Assembly (NCBI GenBank): GCA_902810755.1
Contig: CADDYT010000017.1
Coordinates: 1-60,144 of the forward strand
Length of the DNA stretch: 60,144 nucleotides
Reading direction: 5' to 3'
DNA from: Chloroflexota bacterium
Lineage (GTDB): Bacteria > Chloroflexota > Ktedonobacteria > Ktedonobacterales > Ktedonobacteraceae
Part shown: piece by piece, positions 46,187 to 54,229 of the stretch
Position numbering within the stretch: position 1 is the stretch's first letter
Layout: each line of letters starts with the position of its first letter
The notes under the pieces: model-generated
Told to the model about the DNA's origin: nothing
The model's database searches: none
What the model saw: only the letters and a program-made list of their open reading frames with translations
Program-made: the position numbers and the translations under genes

Positions 46187-46642
46187 ATGGATGTTAAAGG
46201 GAATCAGAAAGTAAAGGCTCCCCGGCAGCAAGTATTTCAGGCGTTGTTAAATCCCGAAGTGCTGAAGAACAGCGTTCCCGGCTGTGAAGGGGCCGAATTC
46301 GTTGATTTCCCAACGGGTCGCCAGTTGAAAATGACCATCTCGCCCGGTATTCCCGGACTGAAAGGACCCTTCACGGTCTTTTTGCAGACGGGCGAAGTGG
46401 TTCCCCCGTCACGTGTCGTGCTGATTGCCGAGCCAACCAGCAGCGTGGGTTCCGTCAAAGCAGCCTGCACCATCGACCTGGTGGAAGAGGCCGATGGCAC
46501 CATGCTGAACTACAACGCGGAAGCCGTGATGGAAGGCAAGATCGCCGCGACGCCCGATATCGTCATCAAAGGCGCGGTGAAAGTGGCCCTCGACCAGTTC
46601 TTCAAGAACTTTGAGAAGCAGGTCAGCACCGTTACCGCATAA
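46187..46642 (+). CDS. CoxG/SRPBCC-family protein
   Basis: A 151-residue protein matching carbon monoxide dehydrogenase subunit G-type SRPBCC domains: V(K)APRQQVFQALLNPEVLKNSVPGCEG at the start, then a beta-rich core and KGAVKVALDQFFKNFEKQV at the end. CoxG helps recruit CO dehydrogenase to the membrane, but many homologues lie outside cox operons, as here, and have unknown jobs. The ATG at 46187 is chosen because the domain begins there and AAGGTGG is 9 nt upstream. Confidence 0.87.
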   Translation: MDVKGNQKVKAPRQQVFQALLNPEVLKNSVPGCEGAEFVDFPTGRQLKMTISPGIPGLKGPFTVFLQTGEVVPPSRVVLIAEPTSSVGSVKAACTIDLVEEADGTMLNYNAEAVMEGKIAATPDIVIKGAVKVALDQFFKNFEKQVSTVTA

Positions 46643-46660
46643 GAAATGCCAGGAGAGAAA

Positions 46661-46690
46661 AACGACTCAAGCTTACGCGCTTGAGTCGTT
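46661..46690. terminator. bidirectional intrinsic terminator
   Basis: AACGACTCAAGC (46661-46672) pairs with GCTTGAGTCGTT (46679-46690) around a 6-nt loop, with T-runs on both strands just outside. It terminates the CoxG-like gene and the opposing monooxygenase gene. The stop codon and last residues of the monooxygenase are encoded within the hairpin. Confidence 0.9.
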
Positions 46691-48022
46691 TTTGTAGTCG
46701 CCATCTTCTCGCGTCTTTGCACCTGACGCTTTCCGGTTTGATGGGATATTTCCTGCTGGAGCAACGGCAAACGTCGGCCTTTTACCAACCTCCCGTTCGG
46801 GATTGAAACACACATGCACCGTCCTGGGGCCGAAAGCAATGAGGCGGGCAGGCAGATCACCGATAAGCGGGACACGCAGGAGAAAGCGCACCCACGCGGG
46901 AATGATGAGCGGTTTCTCCGGGTTGAGCGCACCGGCGATGATATGGCTCTGCATGAAGTTCTGAAAGCCCTGGATCAGCCGCGTGGGCCATTCACGCTCG
47001 CGCTGCACCTTTGCCAGGTCGCTCAACCGCAGTTGCCTGGCTTTGAGCGATGGGCCGAGGATATTTGCGGCCACCACCGCATCCTGAATAGCATAATTGA
47101 TGCCAACGCCGCCAATTGGTGACATCACATGGGCGGCATCGCCGATCAATAGCAGGCCGGGACGATACCAGCGTTTCAGGTGGCTGGATTCGACGGAAAG
47201 CACAGAAATCTGCTTCCACTCGCGCAGCGTATCCAGGCGGTCGGCCCAGTCGGGCAGGAGCGCGGCCAGTTCCCGGCGCAGAGCATCCATCCCGGCGCTG
47301 CGCAACTTCTGATAGCCGCCTTTGGGAATGATATAGCCGATCTGCCAGGAATCGGCGCGTTTGAGAATCACCAGGATGTGGCCTTTGCCCAGCCGCCCCT
47401 GCGCCTCCTTTTCGTCCCCCTCTTTGCGCGGCAACCGAAACCAGAGGACATCCATGCTCTGCGCGGCAGCAACCGGCTCAAAACCGGCCAGCTTACGCAT
47501 GCGCGAGAAACGGCCATCCGCGCCGACCGTCAGCACGGCGCGCAGTTCGTGCCAGCCATCCTGCCCGCGATAGCGCACGCCATGCACATAGCCGTCTTCC
47601 TCGATGAGTTTCTCTGCCCGCGCTCCCATCACCAGCTTGAAGGTGGGATACTGCTTCGCCTCCCCGGTGACGAACTGCAAGAAATCGGCCTGCGGAATCA
47701 TGGCAACATAGGGGAAATGCGTTTTCAGGCGGTCGAAGTTTGCCAGCTGGAACGAGCCTTCGTCCGTCTGCACAGACAAGGTATGCAGTTCGGCGTGCGG
47801 CAGTTGCAGCAGTTTATCGGCCAACCCGATCTCCTCCATCACCTGCATGGTTGAGGGATGCACTGTATCCCCGCGAAAGTCTCGATCAAAATCCATATGC
47901 TCTTCCAGCAGCACGACAGGGATACCCTGGCGCGCCAGCAGTAAGGCAAGCATAGCCCCTCCCGGACCGGCGCCCACAACGCAGCATGTTGTTTGTTCTG
48001 TCTTCTCTTCCTGTTCTGCCAT
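46673..48022 (-). CDS. FAD-dependent monooxygenase (PHBH family)
   Basis: A 449-residue flavoprotein: the dinucleotide-binding CCVVGAGPGGAMLALLLARQG at 13-33, the second FAD motif AVLTVGADGRFSRMRKLAG, and the GD motif LLIGDAAHVMSPIGGVGINYAIQDA. Such enzymes hydroxylate aromatic or polyketide-like substrates using NAD(P)H and O2. The substrate is unknown. AAAGGAG precedes the ATG. The TetR gene is 50 nt upstream on the same strand, with an operator-like palindrome between them. Confidence 0.92.
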   Translation of the reverse strand: MAEQEEKTEQTTCCVVGAGPGGAMLALLLARQGIPVVLLEEHMDFDRDFRGDTVHPSTMQVMEEIGLADKLLQLPHAELHTLSVQTDEGSFQLANFDRLKTHFPYVAMIPQADFLQFVTGEAKQYPTFKLVMGARAEKLIEEDGYVHGVRYRGQDGWHELRAVLTVGADGRFSRMRKLAGFEPVAAAQSMDVLWFRLPRKEGDEKEAQGRLGKGHILVILKRADSWQIGYIIPKGGYQKLRSAGMDALRRELAALLPDWADRLDTLREWKQISVLSVESSHLKRWYRPGLLLIGDAAHVMSPIGGVGINYAIQDAVVAANILGPSLKARQLRLSDLAKVQREREWPTRLIQGFQNFMQSHIIAGALNPEKPLIIPAWVRFLLRVPLIGDLPARLIAFGPRTVHVCFNPEREVGKRPTFAVAPAGNIPSNRKASGAKTREDGDYKNDSSA

Positions 48023-48037
48023 AGCACTGCTCCTTTC

Positions 48038-48057
48038 TTAACTGATCGGTCAATTAA
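48038..48057. promoter_or_regulatory. candidate TetR operator before the monooxygenase gene
   Basis: TTAACTGATCGGTCAATTAA is an imperfect palindrome centred on GATC, matching the TNACYGATCRGTNA style seen in many TetR/AcrR operators. It sits in the 50-nt gap between the tetR-type gene and the monooxygenase gene, 16 nt before the latter's start. Confidence 0.5.
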
Positions 48058-48072
48058 TAACCGGCAAAAAAT

Positions 48073-48681
48073 TTATCGTGGCTTAAGGCCTTCCAGTACC
48101 ATTTCGACAACGCCACTGGCAATCTGCTCGTGCGTATATTGCAAGGCGAGCGGGTCGCGCAGGAGCTGCCGCCGCAGGACGAAACTCGCTACAGCACCAA
48201 CTAAGGTTTGCGCCGCCAGCAATGCATCGCTATGACGCAATTCGCCAGCCTCCATCTTTGTTTGCAGGTAGCCCATTAAAAACGTGAATACGCGCTGGAT
48301 AAAACTCGCTACGACGGGTAACGTCTCCGAGTTATAGATAATTTCCGGCAGCATGACCCGCACCAGACCAACAAAATCCTCTCCTTCAAGAATAGCAAGC
48401 ACGCGCAGCATCAGAGAATGCAACGCTTTCTCTACCGGCCAGGACAACAAATCTGGCGGCAGCGATGCCAGTATCTGCACGGGCGATTTACTTTCCAGAA
48501 CTGCCCTGAGCAGCGCCTCCTTACTTTCAAAGTAGTAATAGATCAGACCCGGCGTAATTCCAGCTTCGCGTGCAATGTCCTTATTGGTGGCCTTTGTAAA
48601 GCCCTTCTGTGAGAAGACGCGCATAGCCGCGTCAATGATCTGTTCTCGCCGATCTTCTACAACTTTTGGCGTTCGCGCCAT
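48073..48681 (-). CDS. TetR-family transcriptional regulator
   Basis: A 202-residue repressor. The helix-turn-helix is typical: REQIIDAAMRVFSQKGFTKAT, NKDIAREAGITPGLIYYYFESKEALL (about 12-58). The C-terminal ligand domain is less conserved. It is followed by the FAD monooxygenase gene and likely controls it and itself, through palindromes at 48038-48057 and 48714-48731. The inducer would be the monooxygenase substrate or a related compound, by inference. Confidence 0.94.
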   Translation of the reverse strand: MARTPKVVEDRREQIIDAAMRVFSQKGFTKATNKDIAREAGITPGLIYYYFESKEALLRAVLESKSPVQILASLPPDLLSWPVEKALHSLMLRVLAILEGEDFVGLVRVMLPEIIYNSETLPVVASFIQRVFTFLMGYLQTKMEAGELRHSDALLAAQTLVGAVASFVLRRQLLRDPLALQYTHEQIASGVVEMVLEGLKPR

Positions 48682-48713
48682 TGTTTTCCGGTCATTTCTA
48701 GTTCGCAGGATTC

Positions 48714-48731
48714 CAGCTAATTAATTAGCTG
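48714..48731. promoter_or_regulatory. 18-bp perfect palindrome upstream of tetR-type gene
   Basis: CAGCTAATTAATTAGCTG is a perfect 18-bp palindrome 33 nt upstream of the TetR-type start codon, in AT-rich DNA where a minus-strand promoter is expected. It is a good candidate autoregulatory operator. Confidence 0.5.
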
Positions 48732-48855
48732 AATGATTAATAACATTGTAACCCGAAAAAGGGAGAAAGTCAAGGGTTTCTGGAAGCTATTTTCTCACCT
48801 TCAATGGCCTGCGTGCGTGGATGTTTGCTTCATATGATGATGCCTGCAAAGGTTT

Positions 48856-49083
48856 TCAGGACACAAGGTCGAGCTGTTGCACATCCAGGACGCGCGCCAG
48901 CAGGCGGATGTGATAGGGCTGAGGGTCCTCGCTGCCGTTTTCAAGATGGGTGATGGTGTCGCGGCGCAGGCCGCTCAACTCGGCCAGCTGGCCCAGGCTG
49001 AGGCCGCGCTGCTGGCGCAAGACGCGCAGGTGAGGGAGGCCACGTGTCTTTGTGGGCCTGCCTTTTGATGTCCGTTGCTTCAT
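48856..49083 (-). CDS. small XRE-family helix-turn-helix protein
   Basis: A 75-residue protein that is almost entirely a Cro/CI-type DNA-binding domain: LRVLRQQRGLSLGQLAELSGL, RRDTITHLENGSEDPQPYHIRLLARVL. A basic N-terminus (KQRTSKGRPTKTR) precedes it. It could be a standalone repressor or an antitoxin-type regulator, but no toxin gene is adjacent. AAAGGAG-type sequence precedes the ATG. The 220 nt between it and the lipoprotein gene show no other feature. Confidence 0.88.
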   Translation of the reverse strand: MKQRTSKGRPTKTRGLPHLRVLRQQRGLSLGQLAELSGLRRDTITHLENGSEDPQPYHIRLLARVLDVQQLDLVS

Positions 49084-49303
49084 GATGTATTTCCTCTCCT
49101 TTGAGGGTGTAGTACCTGCCTGTTTTCCGGCGACGCTGCCGGAAAAGCCTGGAAACGCCAGAGAGCTTTCCCCTTACAAGTCTTCCGCCCTCTGCCACCG
49201 ACTTCTGGCTCTGTCTACCTGTTACCAGTATATATCATAGCACATATGCCAGACAATGCCAGTGGACTTTCGTCTGTCTCTATCTGGCCGGTCTGACCTT
49301 CAC

Positions 49304-51028
49304 TTAGCCAGCGCGCCACCAGTCGGCAATGTTCCAGTCGCTGGCGCTGAGGTCGGCGGAAGGGATGATGTTCTGGACGCTTTTATCTACCGTCATGATA
49401 TTGAGGCCGGTGTAGAGGGGGAGGATATAAAGCTGGCTCGCCAGGCGTTCGAGGAACCGGTGGTAGGCGCGCTGGCGGTCGGCGAAGACGACGCTGTCGC
49501 GGCCCTGCGCAAGGGCCTGATCGATGATGGGATCGTTGACGCGGGCGTAGTTGCCGAGATCGGGATTGCTGGCAGACGGAATTTGCGTAGAGGAAAAGGT
49601 GTTGTACTCGTCATCGGGTTCGGGACTGTCGGCGTAGGCGAACAGGGCAAGATCAAACTTGCCTGTCGCCAGAATGCCGCCCTGCGTATAGAGGCCAAAG
49701 AACTGGTTGAGCGAGTAGAATGCGACCTGAACCTGAATGCCCACCGCCCGTAAGGCGCGCTGAATATAAGCGGCGGCGGCGGAGCGCAGGGGATTGTCGC
49801 CAGTAGTGACGAGACGAATGCTGAATGACTGCCCGTTTCGACTCAATATACCCTGACCGTTAAGCGACCAGCCAGCCTGGGCAAGCAGACTGCGCGCGCT
49901 GGCCGGGTCATAGGGAAACGGCTGAATAGTCGAATCGTAGAACAGCGAGGGCGGAGGCTCGACCTGCGTGGCCCGGCGCGCGCAATTTGGAGCATGCAGG
50001 ACGCTCTGGATGAGGCCGCAGACGTTGATCGCCAGGGCGATGGCGCGGCGCACGCGCACATCTTGCAAAAGTGGTTCCCCATTATTGAAATCGAGATGCT
50101 CATAGGCGGCGGCGGGCGTTTCCAGCACGTGGACGCTGGCGGGCAGAGAGGCCAGCGCGGGCAACTGGTACTCCATATAGCCCTGGCTGACATTCACCTG
50201 CTGCTGGCGCACGGCTGCCGCCAGCGCCGGGAGGTCGCTATATGCCCGGTAGATGAGGCGGGCAAGGAAGGGGCCGTGAAACGTACTTGAATGGTAATAG
50301 GGATTGGGAATCATGGTGTAGCTCTGACCATCCACATAACTGGCAAGTTTGTAGGGGCCGTCGGTAATCTGCGGGGCCGAGTAGATGCTGGCCATGTTTT
50401 GAAGCTGGATGGGCGCAATCTTGCCCCAGGCGTGCTGCGGGGCGGCGTAGGGCAGGTAGAACAGATAAGAGCCAGATGGACGCTTCATATGCAGCACGAC
50501 GGTGTACTGATCCGGCGTATCGATACTGGCAATCTGGTCATAGCCGCCGGTGATGAGCGCGCCGGTATCAGGGTTCTGGTCGAGCTGCCACCAGTAGCGA
50601 AAGTCGCTGGCGAGGATGGGCAGCCCATCCGACCAGCGTAGATCATGGCGCAGGCGCATGATGATAGTTTTGCCGCCGTCGCGCACATCGCCATTTTCGG
50701 GCAAGGGGACTTCGGTCAGTTGATCGGGGTGGACATGGAAGCTCTGATCATAGAAGACCGGACTGGCCCACAGCGCGTCGCGCACGGCAAAATCGCTATC
50801 GGAACCGGCGAAGAGCGGATTGACTGAAGCGGGGAACTGCATATCTGCATAGACGATGGTGCCGCTATGAGCGGAGGCAGCAAAGGGGGTAGAGACATAG
50901 GTTCCGAAAAGGGGGGAGCGGGCTGTAGAGGTCTGCGTGGCCGGTGCAGAGGGTGAGAAACTGCACGCGCTCACCATCTGCGCCAGGAGCAGAACAAAAA
51001 CGACAATGTGAATACTGCTACGCTTCAC
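49304..51028 (-). CDS. OppA-like extracellular solute-binding lipoprotein
   Basis: A 574-residue protein with a lipoprotein signal (FVLLLAQMVSAC, lipidated Cys22) and a family 5 solute-binding domain: FAVRDALWASPVFYD, LRHDLRWSDGLPILASDFRYWW, DVRVRRAIALAINVCGL and GWSLNGQGILSRNGQSFSIRL. It should sit on the outer face of the membrane and bind a peptide or similar ligand. No ABC permease or ATPase genes are present. Instead its GTG start overlaps the anti-sigma-like gene by 4 nt (GTGA), placing it in a sigma factor operon and suggesting a sensing role. Confidence 0.9.
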   Translation of the reverse strand: MKRSSIHIVVFVLLLAQMVSACSFSPSAPATQTSTARSPLFGTYVSTPFAASAHSGTIVYADMQFPASVNPLFAGSDSDFAVRDALWASPVFYDQSFHVHPDQLTEVPLPENGDVRDGGKTIIMRLRHDLRWSDGLPILASDFRYWWQLDQNPDTGALITGGYDQIASIDTPDQYTVVLHMKRPSGSYLFYLPYAAPQHAWGKIAPIQLQNMASIYSAPQITDGPYKLASYVDGQSYTMIPNPYYHSSTFHGPFLARLIYRAYSDLPALAAAVRQQQVNVSQGYMEYQLPALASLPASVHVLETPAAAYEHLDFNNGEPLLQDVRVRRAIALAINVCGLIQSVLHAPNCARRATQVEPPPSLFYDSTIQPFPYDPASARSLLAQAGWSLNGQGILSRNGQSFSIRLVTTGDNPLRSAAAAYIQRALRAVGIQVQVAFYSLNQFFGLYTQGGILATGKFDLALFAYADSPEPDDEYNTFSSTQIPSASNPDLGNYARVNDPIIDQALAQGRDSVVFADRQRAYHRFLERLASQLYILPLYTGLNIMTVDKSVQNIIPSADLSASDWNIADWWRAG

Positions 51029-52218
51029 CTGGATTTCCCGGCAGTCTTTGATGATTGCTGCTGCTGATCGGGGCCGGCCAGGACAATCGACATATCACTC
51101 AGATTCTGATTGGAAGAGATAGCGATAATGTCGCCGGTAAAGAGGCCGGTCGAGTCGCGATTCAACTGTGTCACAGAATAGATATTCTCGGTGACATGCA
51201 GGGCATAATCAAGATTGAGCGTTTGCAGGGAAGTAGCAATATTCATCAACACATCTTTTGTGATGCCGTCGCGCTGGTCGCCAACAATCCAGAAGACAAT
51301 GCCGTCGCGCTGGTAAATCAGCTCGCTGCGCTCACCGAAGACCCAGACGTGGGAGAATCGATTGCGCCTGACCCACTGCCCGTCGATATAGATGGCCCGC
51401 GCCTGGCCCATGCGGTCAACATTGAGGGGATAAGCGGCGCCGCGCTCGACCACCTGAAAGACATTGCCATCGGGCTTGAACTCGCGTATAGCAATATTTC
51501 CGGTACCGGCGGGGATAACGCCGGGGGCGGAGTAGTCGTAGTTCAACTCCAGGACAGGCCCATCGGCCCATGTCTGATCTGCCGACTGGTAGAGATAGAG
51601 GCTACTTAGACTATAATTATTCGGTATATCCAGGGGTAAGTAGATGGGAAATTGCAGTAAATGCTCTGCCTGCAGCAGCGTCATCTGCGTGGGTTGAGAC
51701 TGATCTGCCGCATCCGCCTGTGCGGGAGCATGGACGCCTGCCGGGTAGCGGACTACCTGCATCACCCCGCTATGGGCGCCATGCAACAGGATATCCATGC
51801 CGGAGGCAAAGGACTGGCCGGTGAGCAGCACGGTACACGCCATCAAGAGCAGGATGGCGGCGGTCAACGTCGCCAGCGCCCTTCTGGCGGGCAGGGCATT
51901 GACAATACCGACAAGGGATGGCCGCCTGGGCAATAAACGATAGTGCAGGTTGAGCTGACGAAACACCCGCGCGCGGGTCTTCTGTTCAAACCCCGGCTCA
52001 AGCGGGTGAAAACGCGGGTCTTCCGCCTCTAAAAGCGTCTGGACGAAGTAGGGGGGGATCTCCTCTTCGTCGACAGAGAAAAAGGACTCCAGTTCCCGCG
52101 CGAAGGCCAGATCTTCCTCGCTGAAGTCAGCGGGCGGTTCGTGGCCTGGGCCATGGCGGGAAAGAGGAGCAACACCTCTCCCGTCATCCTGTTGTCTCTC
52201 AGATTCGCTCATACTCAT
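51025..52218 (-). CDS. membrane protein encoded with an ECF sigma factor, possible anti-sigma factor
   Basis: A 397-residue protein: an acidic cytoplasmic N-terminus of about 105 residues (FSEEDLAFARELESFFSVDEEE), one transmembrane helix (about 112-136, ATLTAAILLLMACTVLLTG), then an extracellular domain with LPLDIPNNYSLSSLYLY and VVGDQRDGITKDVLMNIA-like stretches resembling DUF4367 domains of anti-sigma proteins. I see no zinc-binding anti-sigma HxxxCxxC motif. Its start lies inside the sigma gene (20-nt overlap), and its end overlaps the lipoprotein gene. AAGGAG is 7 nt before the ATG at 52218. Confidence 0.8.
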   Translation of the reverse strand: MSMSESERQQDDGRGVAPLSRHGPGHEPPADFSEEDLAFARELESFFSVDEEEIPPYFVQTLLEAEDPRFHPLEPGFEQKTRARVFRQLNLHYRLLPRRPSLVGIVNALPARRALATLTAAILLLMACTVLLTGQSFASGMDILLHGAHSGVMQVVRYPAGVHAPAQADAADQSQPTQMTLLQAEHLLQFPIYLPLDIPNNYSLSSLYLYQSADQTWADGPVLELNYDYSAPGVIPAGTGNIAIREFKPDGNVFQVVERGAAYPLNVDRMGQARAIYIDGQWVRRNRFSHVWVFGERSELIYQRDGIVFWIVGDQRDGITKDVLMNIATSLQTLNLDYALHVTENIYSVTQLNRDSTGLFTGDIIAISSNQNLSDMSIVLAGPDQQQQSSKTAGKSR

Positions 52219-52867
52219 GGACATACTCCTTGAGCGCTTCGCGCAAGCTTTTCCGCGCCCGCCAGATTCTCGTATCCACAGCGTGGCGGGTCAGGCCGGT
52301 TTTAGCGGCCAATTCCTCGGTACTGGCGTACATAAAGTATCGCTGGTAAATCAGGTAGCGGTCAAGCTCAGGCAACTTCGCCAAGGCGAGACGCAGTTCT
52401 TCGCGTCTCTCACTCTGTTCCAGCAAGTGTTCCATGCTGGCTTCTGGATGCGGAGGAAGCGCGATACGGCTCATGCTTTCACTTCCGCCCCATCCGGCTG
52501 CTTTCCGCCCCCCACTGCCATCAGACGATGTCCATTGACGATTCTCGTCTGCCGATTGCACATGATGTGGCTGCCGACGCAGCAAATGGCGTCTTCGATC
52601 CAACGCGATATACTTTGCGCGCATAGTCAACCACGTGCGCAGCGTACCTCGTTCGGAGTCGAAGGCATCGATCTCTTGCCAGGCAACAAGAAACAGATCA
52701 TACACACATTCCTCGGCGTCCTGCGCGGCCCCGACCCCATCCAACACTAACCGGATAAAATAAAAGAGTTCGCGGGAATATCGTGCGATGAGGGTTTCCA
52801 GGGCTTCCGGGTCGCGTTCACGCAACCGTCTGGCAAGGTCTTCATCCGACCAGTTCTGTCGTACCAT
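52199..52867 (-). CDS. ECF-type RNA polymerase sigma factor
   Basis: A 222-residue sigma-70 family protein. Region 2: LIARYSRELFYFIRLVLDG, DAEECVYDLFLVAWQEIDAF, GTLRTWLTMRAKYIALDRRR. Region 4: LAKLPELDRYLIYQRYFMYASTEELAAKTGLTRHAVDTRIWRARKSL. An unusual 55-residue Ser/Gly-rich insertion separates the regions. AAGGAG is 6 nt before the ATG. The membrane protein and OppA-like lipoprotein are translationally coupled downstream, implying a signal relay from outside the cell to transcription. Confidence 0.93.
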   Translation of the reverse strand: MVRQNWSDEDLARRLRERDPEALETLIARYSRELFYFIRLVLDGVGAAQDAEECVYDLFLVAWQEIDAFDSERGTLRTWLTMRAKYIALDRRRHLLRRQPHHVQSADENRQWTSSDGSGGRKAAGWGGSESMSRIALPPHPEASMEHLLEQSERREELRLALAKLPELDRYLIYQRYFMYASTEELAAKTGLTRHAVDTRIWRARKSLREALKEYVHEYERI

Positions 52868-53144
52868 TGTTGCTCCTTACAGACCCCGGTTCATCCCTCT
52901 GCCCCCGGCTGCACTGTGTGGCGCTGGTAGATAGAGCTTCCTCTTCATTGAGGGAGCGGAAGCGCCGGGTGCAGCTTCAACCTGTTTACGGTCTCCATCA
53001 TCGGCCCAACGGAAGACGATGCGGTAGAGGGATTAGCCGATCGGTGGCGCACTCACCTTCATCACGAAAGATATACGTTCGCTCCAACAAGAATCTCTCA
53101 TGTTCTGGCCTCACCTGGCAGCCAGAGATTGAAGGCTTTTTACA

Positions 53145-53173
53145 ATTTTGCTTGAAAAAACGAAAAAAGTCAA
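53145..53173 (-). promoter_or_regulatory. candidate promoter of the sigma operon
   Basis: On the minus strand TTGACT (plus 53168-53173), a 17-nt T-rich spacer and CAAAAT (plus 53145-53150). It would leave a leader of about 270 nt before the sigma gene. The rest of 52868-53290 has only unconvincing reading frames and no gene I can support. Confidence 0.35.
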
Positions 53174-53295
53174 GGCTTCGGCGTAAGGCAGCGGCAGAAG
53201 AGAAAAGCAAAGAAAGCAGAGAAGACATAGGAATAAGACAACAGGGTTGACGTTTATTTGTAGCGGGTCCGTCCATATGATGCCCCCCGGTGGCA

Positions 53296-53304
53296 TGCTA
53301 TAAT
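53296..53304 (+). promoter_or_regulatory. extended -10 promoter of DUF1028 gene
   Basis: TGC followed by a perfect TATAAT (53299-53304), with no good -35 at normal spacing. Transcription would start near 53311, about 37 nt before the ATG. Confidence 0.55.
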
Positions 53305-53347
53305 ACCCTTATTACTTTTCAACCTGTATTTTTCGGAGGCAAAGCGT

Positions 53348-54229
53348 ATGACGTTTTCCATTGTAGCGCGAGACAGGCGAACGGGAGAGCTGGGGATTGC
53401 GGTACAGTCGAAATTTCTGGCGGTGGGCGCGGTCGTTCCCTGGGCCAGGGCTGGAGTGGGGGCCATTGCCACGCAGTCGTGGGCCAATACCAGCTACGGG
53501 CCGCGCGGGCTGGAGCTACTGGCGAGCGGGCTGTCGGCGGAAGAGACGCTGGCCCAACTGCTGAGTGAGGACGAGGGACGGGCCAGTCGCCAGGTGGGCA
53601 TTGTCCCGGCGCAGGGGAAACCGGCGAGCTATACCGGCAGCGACTGCTATCCCTGGGCCGGGGGCGTAGTTGGTGAGGATTACGCCTGTCAGGGCAACAT
53701 TCTGGTGGGAGCGGAGACGGTGCAGGCGATGGCGCGCACCTTTGAGCAGACGCCAGGGGCGCTCTGTGACCGCCTGATGGCCGCTCTGGCCGCCGGGCAG
53801 GCAGCAGGTGGCGATAGCCGGGGCCAACAATCGGCAGCGTTGCTTGTGGTTCGTGAAAGGGGCGGCTATGGCGGCTTCAACGACCGCTTCATCGACCTGC
53901 GCGTGGATGACAGTCCGCAGCCGATCCAGGAATTGCAGCGCATCCTGCAACTGCATAAACTCTATCTGTTCCCACCCGACCCGGCAAATATCCTCCCGAT
54001 TGATGAGAGCATTGCTCGCGAGTTGCAGCAATTGCTGACGACCAGCGGCGACTATCAGGGCAGCATCAACGGCGCGTATGACGCCGTGACCCGCGACGCC
54101 TTCCGCGCCTTTATTGGCCGCGAAAACCTGGAAGAACGCTGGTTCGAGGATGCCCGTATCGACCGCGTGGTGCTGGACTTTATGCGTCACAGGATTCAGG
54201 GGCAACCGACAAAGACGGTCAGTGAATAA
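53348..54229 (+). CDS. DUF1028 family protein with C-terminal extension
   Basis: A 293-residue protein. The DUF1028 domain (about 1-205) begins TFSIVARDRRTGELGIAVQSKFLAVG and continues with SWANTSYGPRGLELL, GSDCYPWAGGVVGEDYACQGNIL and FNDRFIDLRVDD. The fold is Ntn-hydrolase-like, but the activity is unknown. The last 70 residues (AYDAVTRDAFRAFIGRENLEER) resemble the peptidoglycan-binding-like tail found in many family members. GGAGG is 8 nt before the ATG. Its end overlaps the convergent kptA gene by 11 nt. Confidence 0.92.
   Translation: MTFSIVARDRRTGELGIAVQSKFLAVGAVVPWARAGVGAIATQSWANTSYGPRGLELLASGLSAEETLAQLLSEDEGRASRQVGIVPAQGKPASYTGSDCYPWAGGVVGEDYACQGNILVGAETVQAMARTFEQTPGALCDRLMAALAAGQAAGGDSRGQQSAALLVVRERGGYGGFNDRFIDLRVDDSPQPIQELQRILQLHKLYLFPPDPANILPIDESIARELQQLLTTSGDYQGSINGAYDAVTRDAFRAFIGRENLEERWFEDARIDRVVLDFMRHRIQGQPTKTVSE

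Noticed and set aside
49256..49753. Plus-strand 165-codon frame with GV/DD-rich sequence opposite the OppA-like gene
   Set aside because: It is a typical reverse-frame shadow of a GC-rich gene whose minus-strand product is a full-length, lipobox-bearing solute-binding protein.
52867..53250. Plus-strand 127-codon frame upstream of the DUF1028 gene
   Set aside because: Its composition is Arg/Ser-rich and random-looking, there is no ribosome site, and it overlaps the sigma operon leader.
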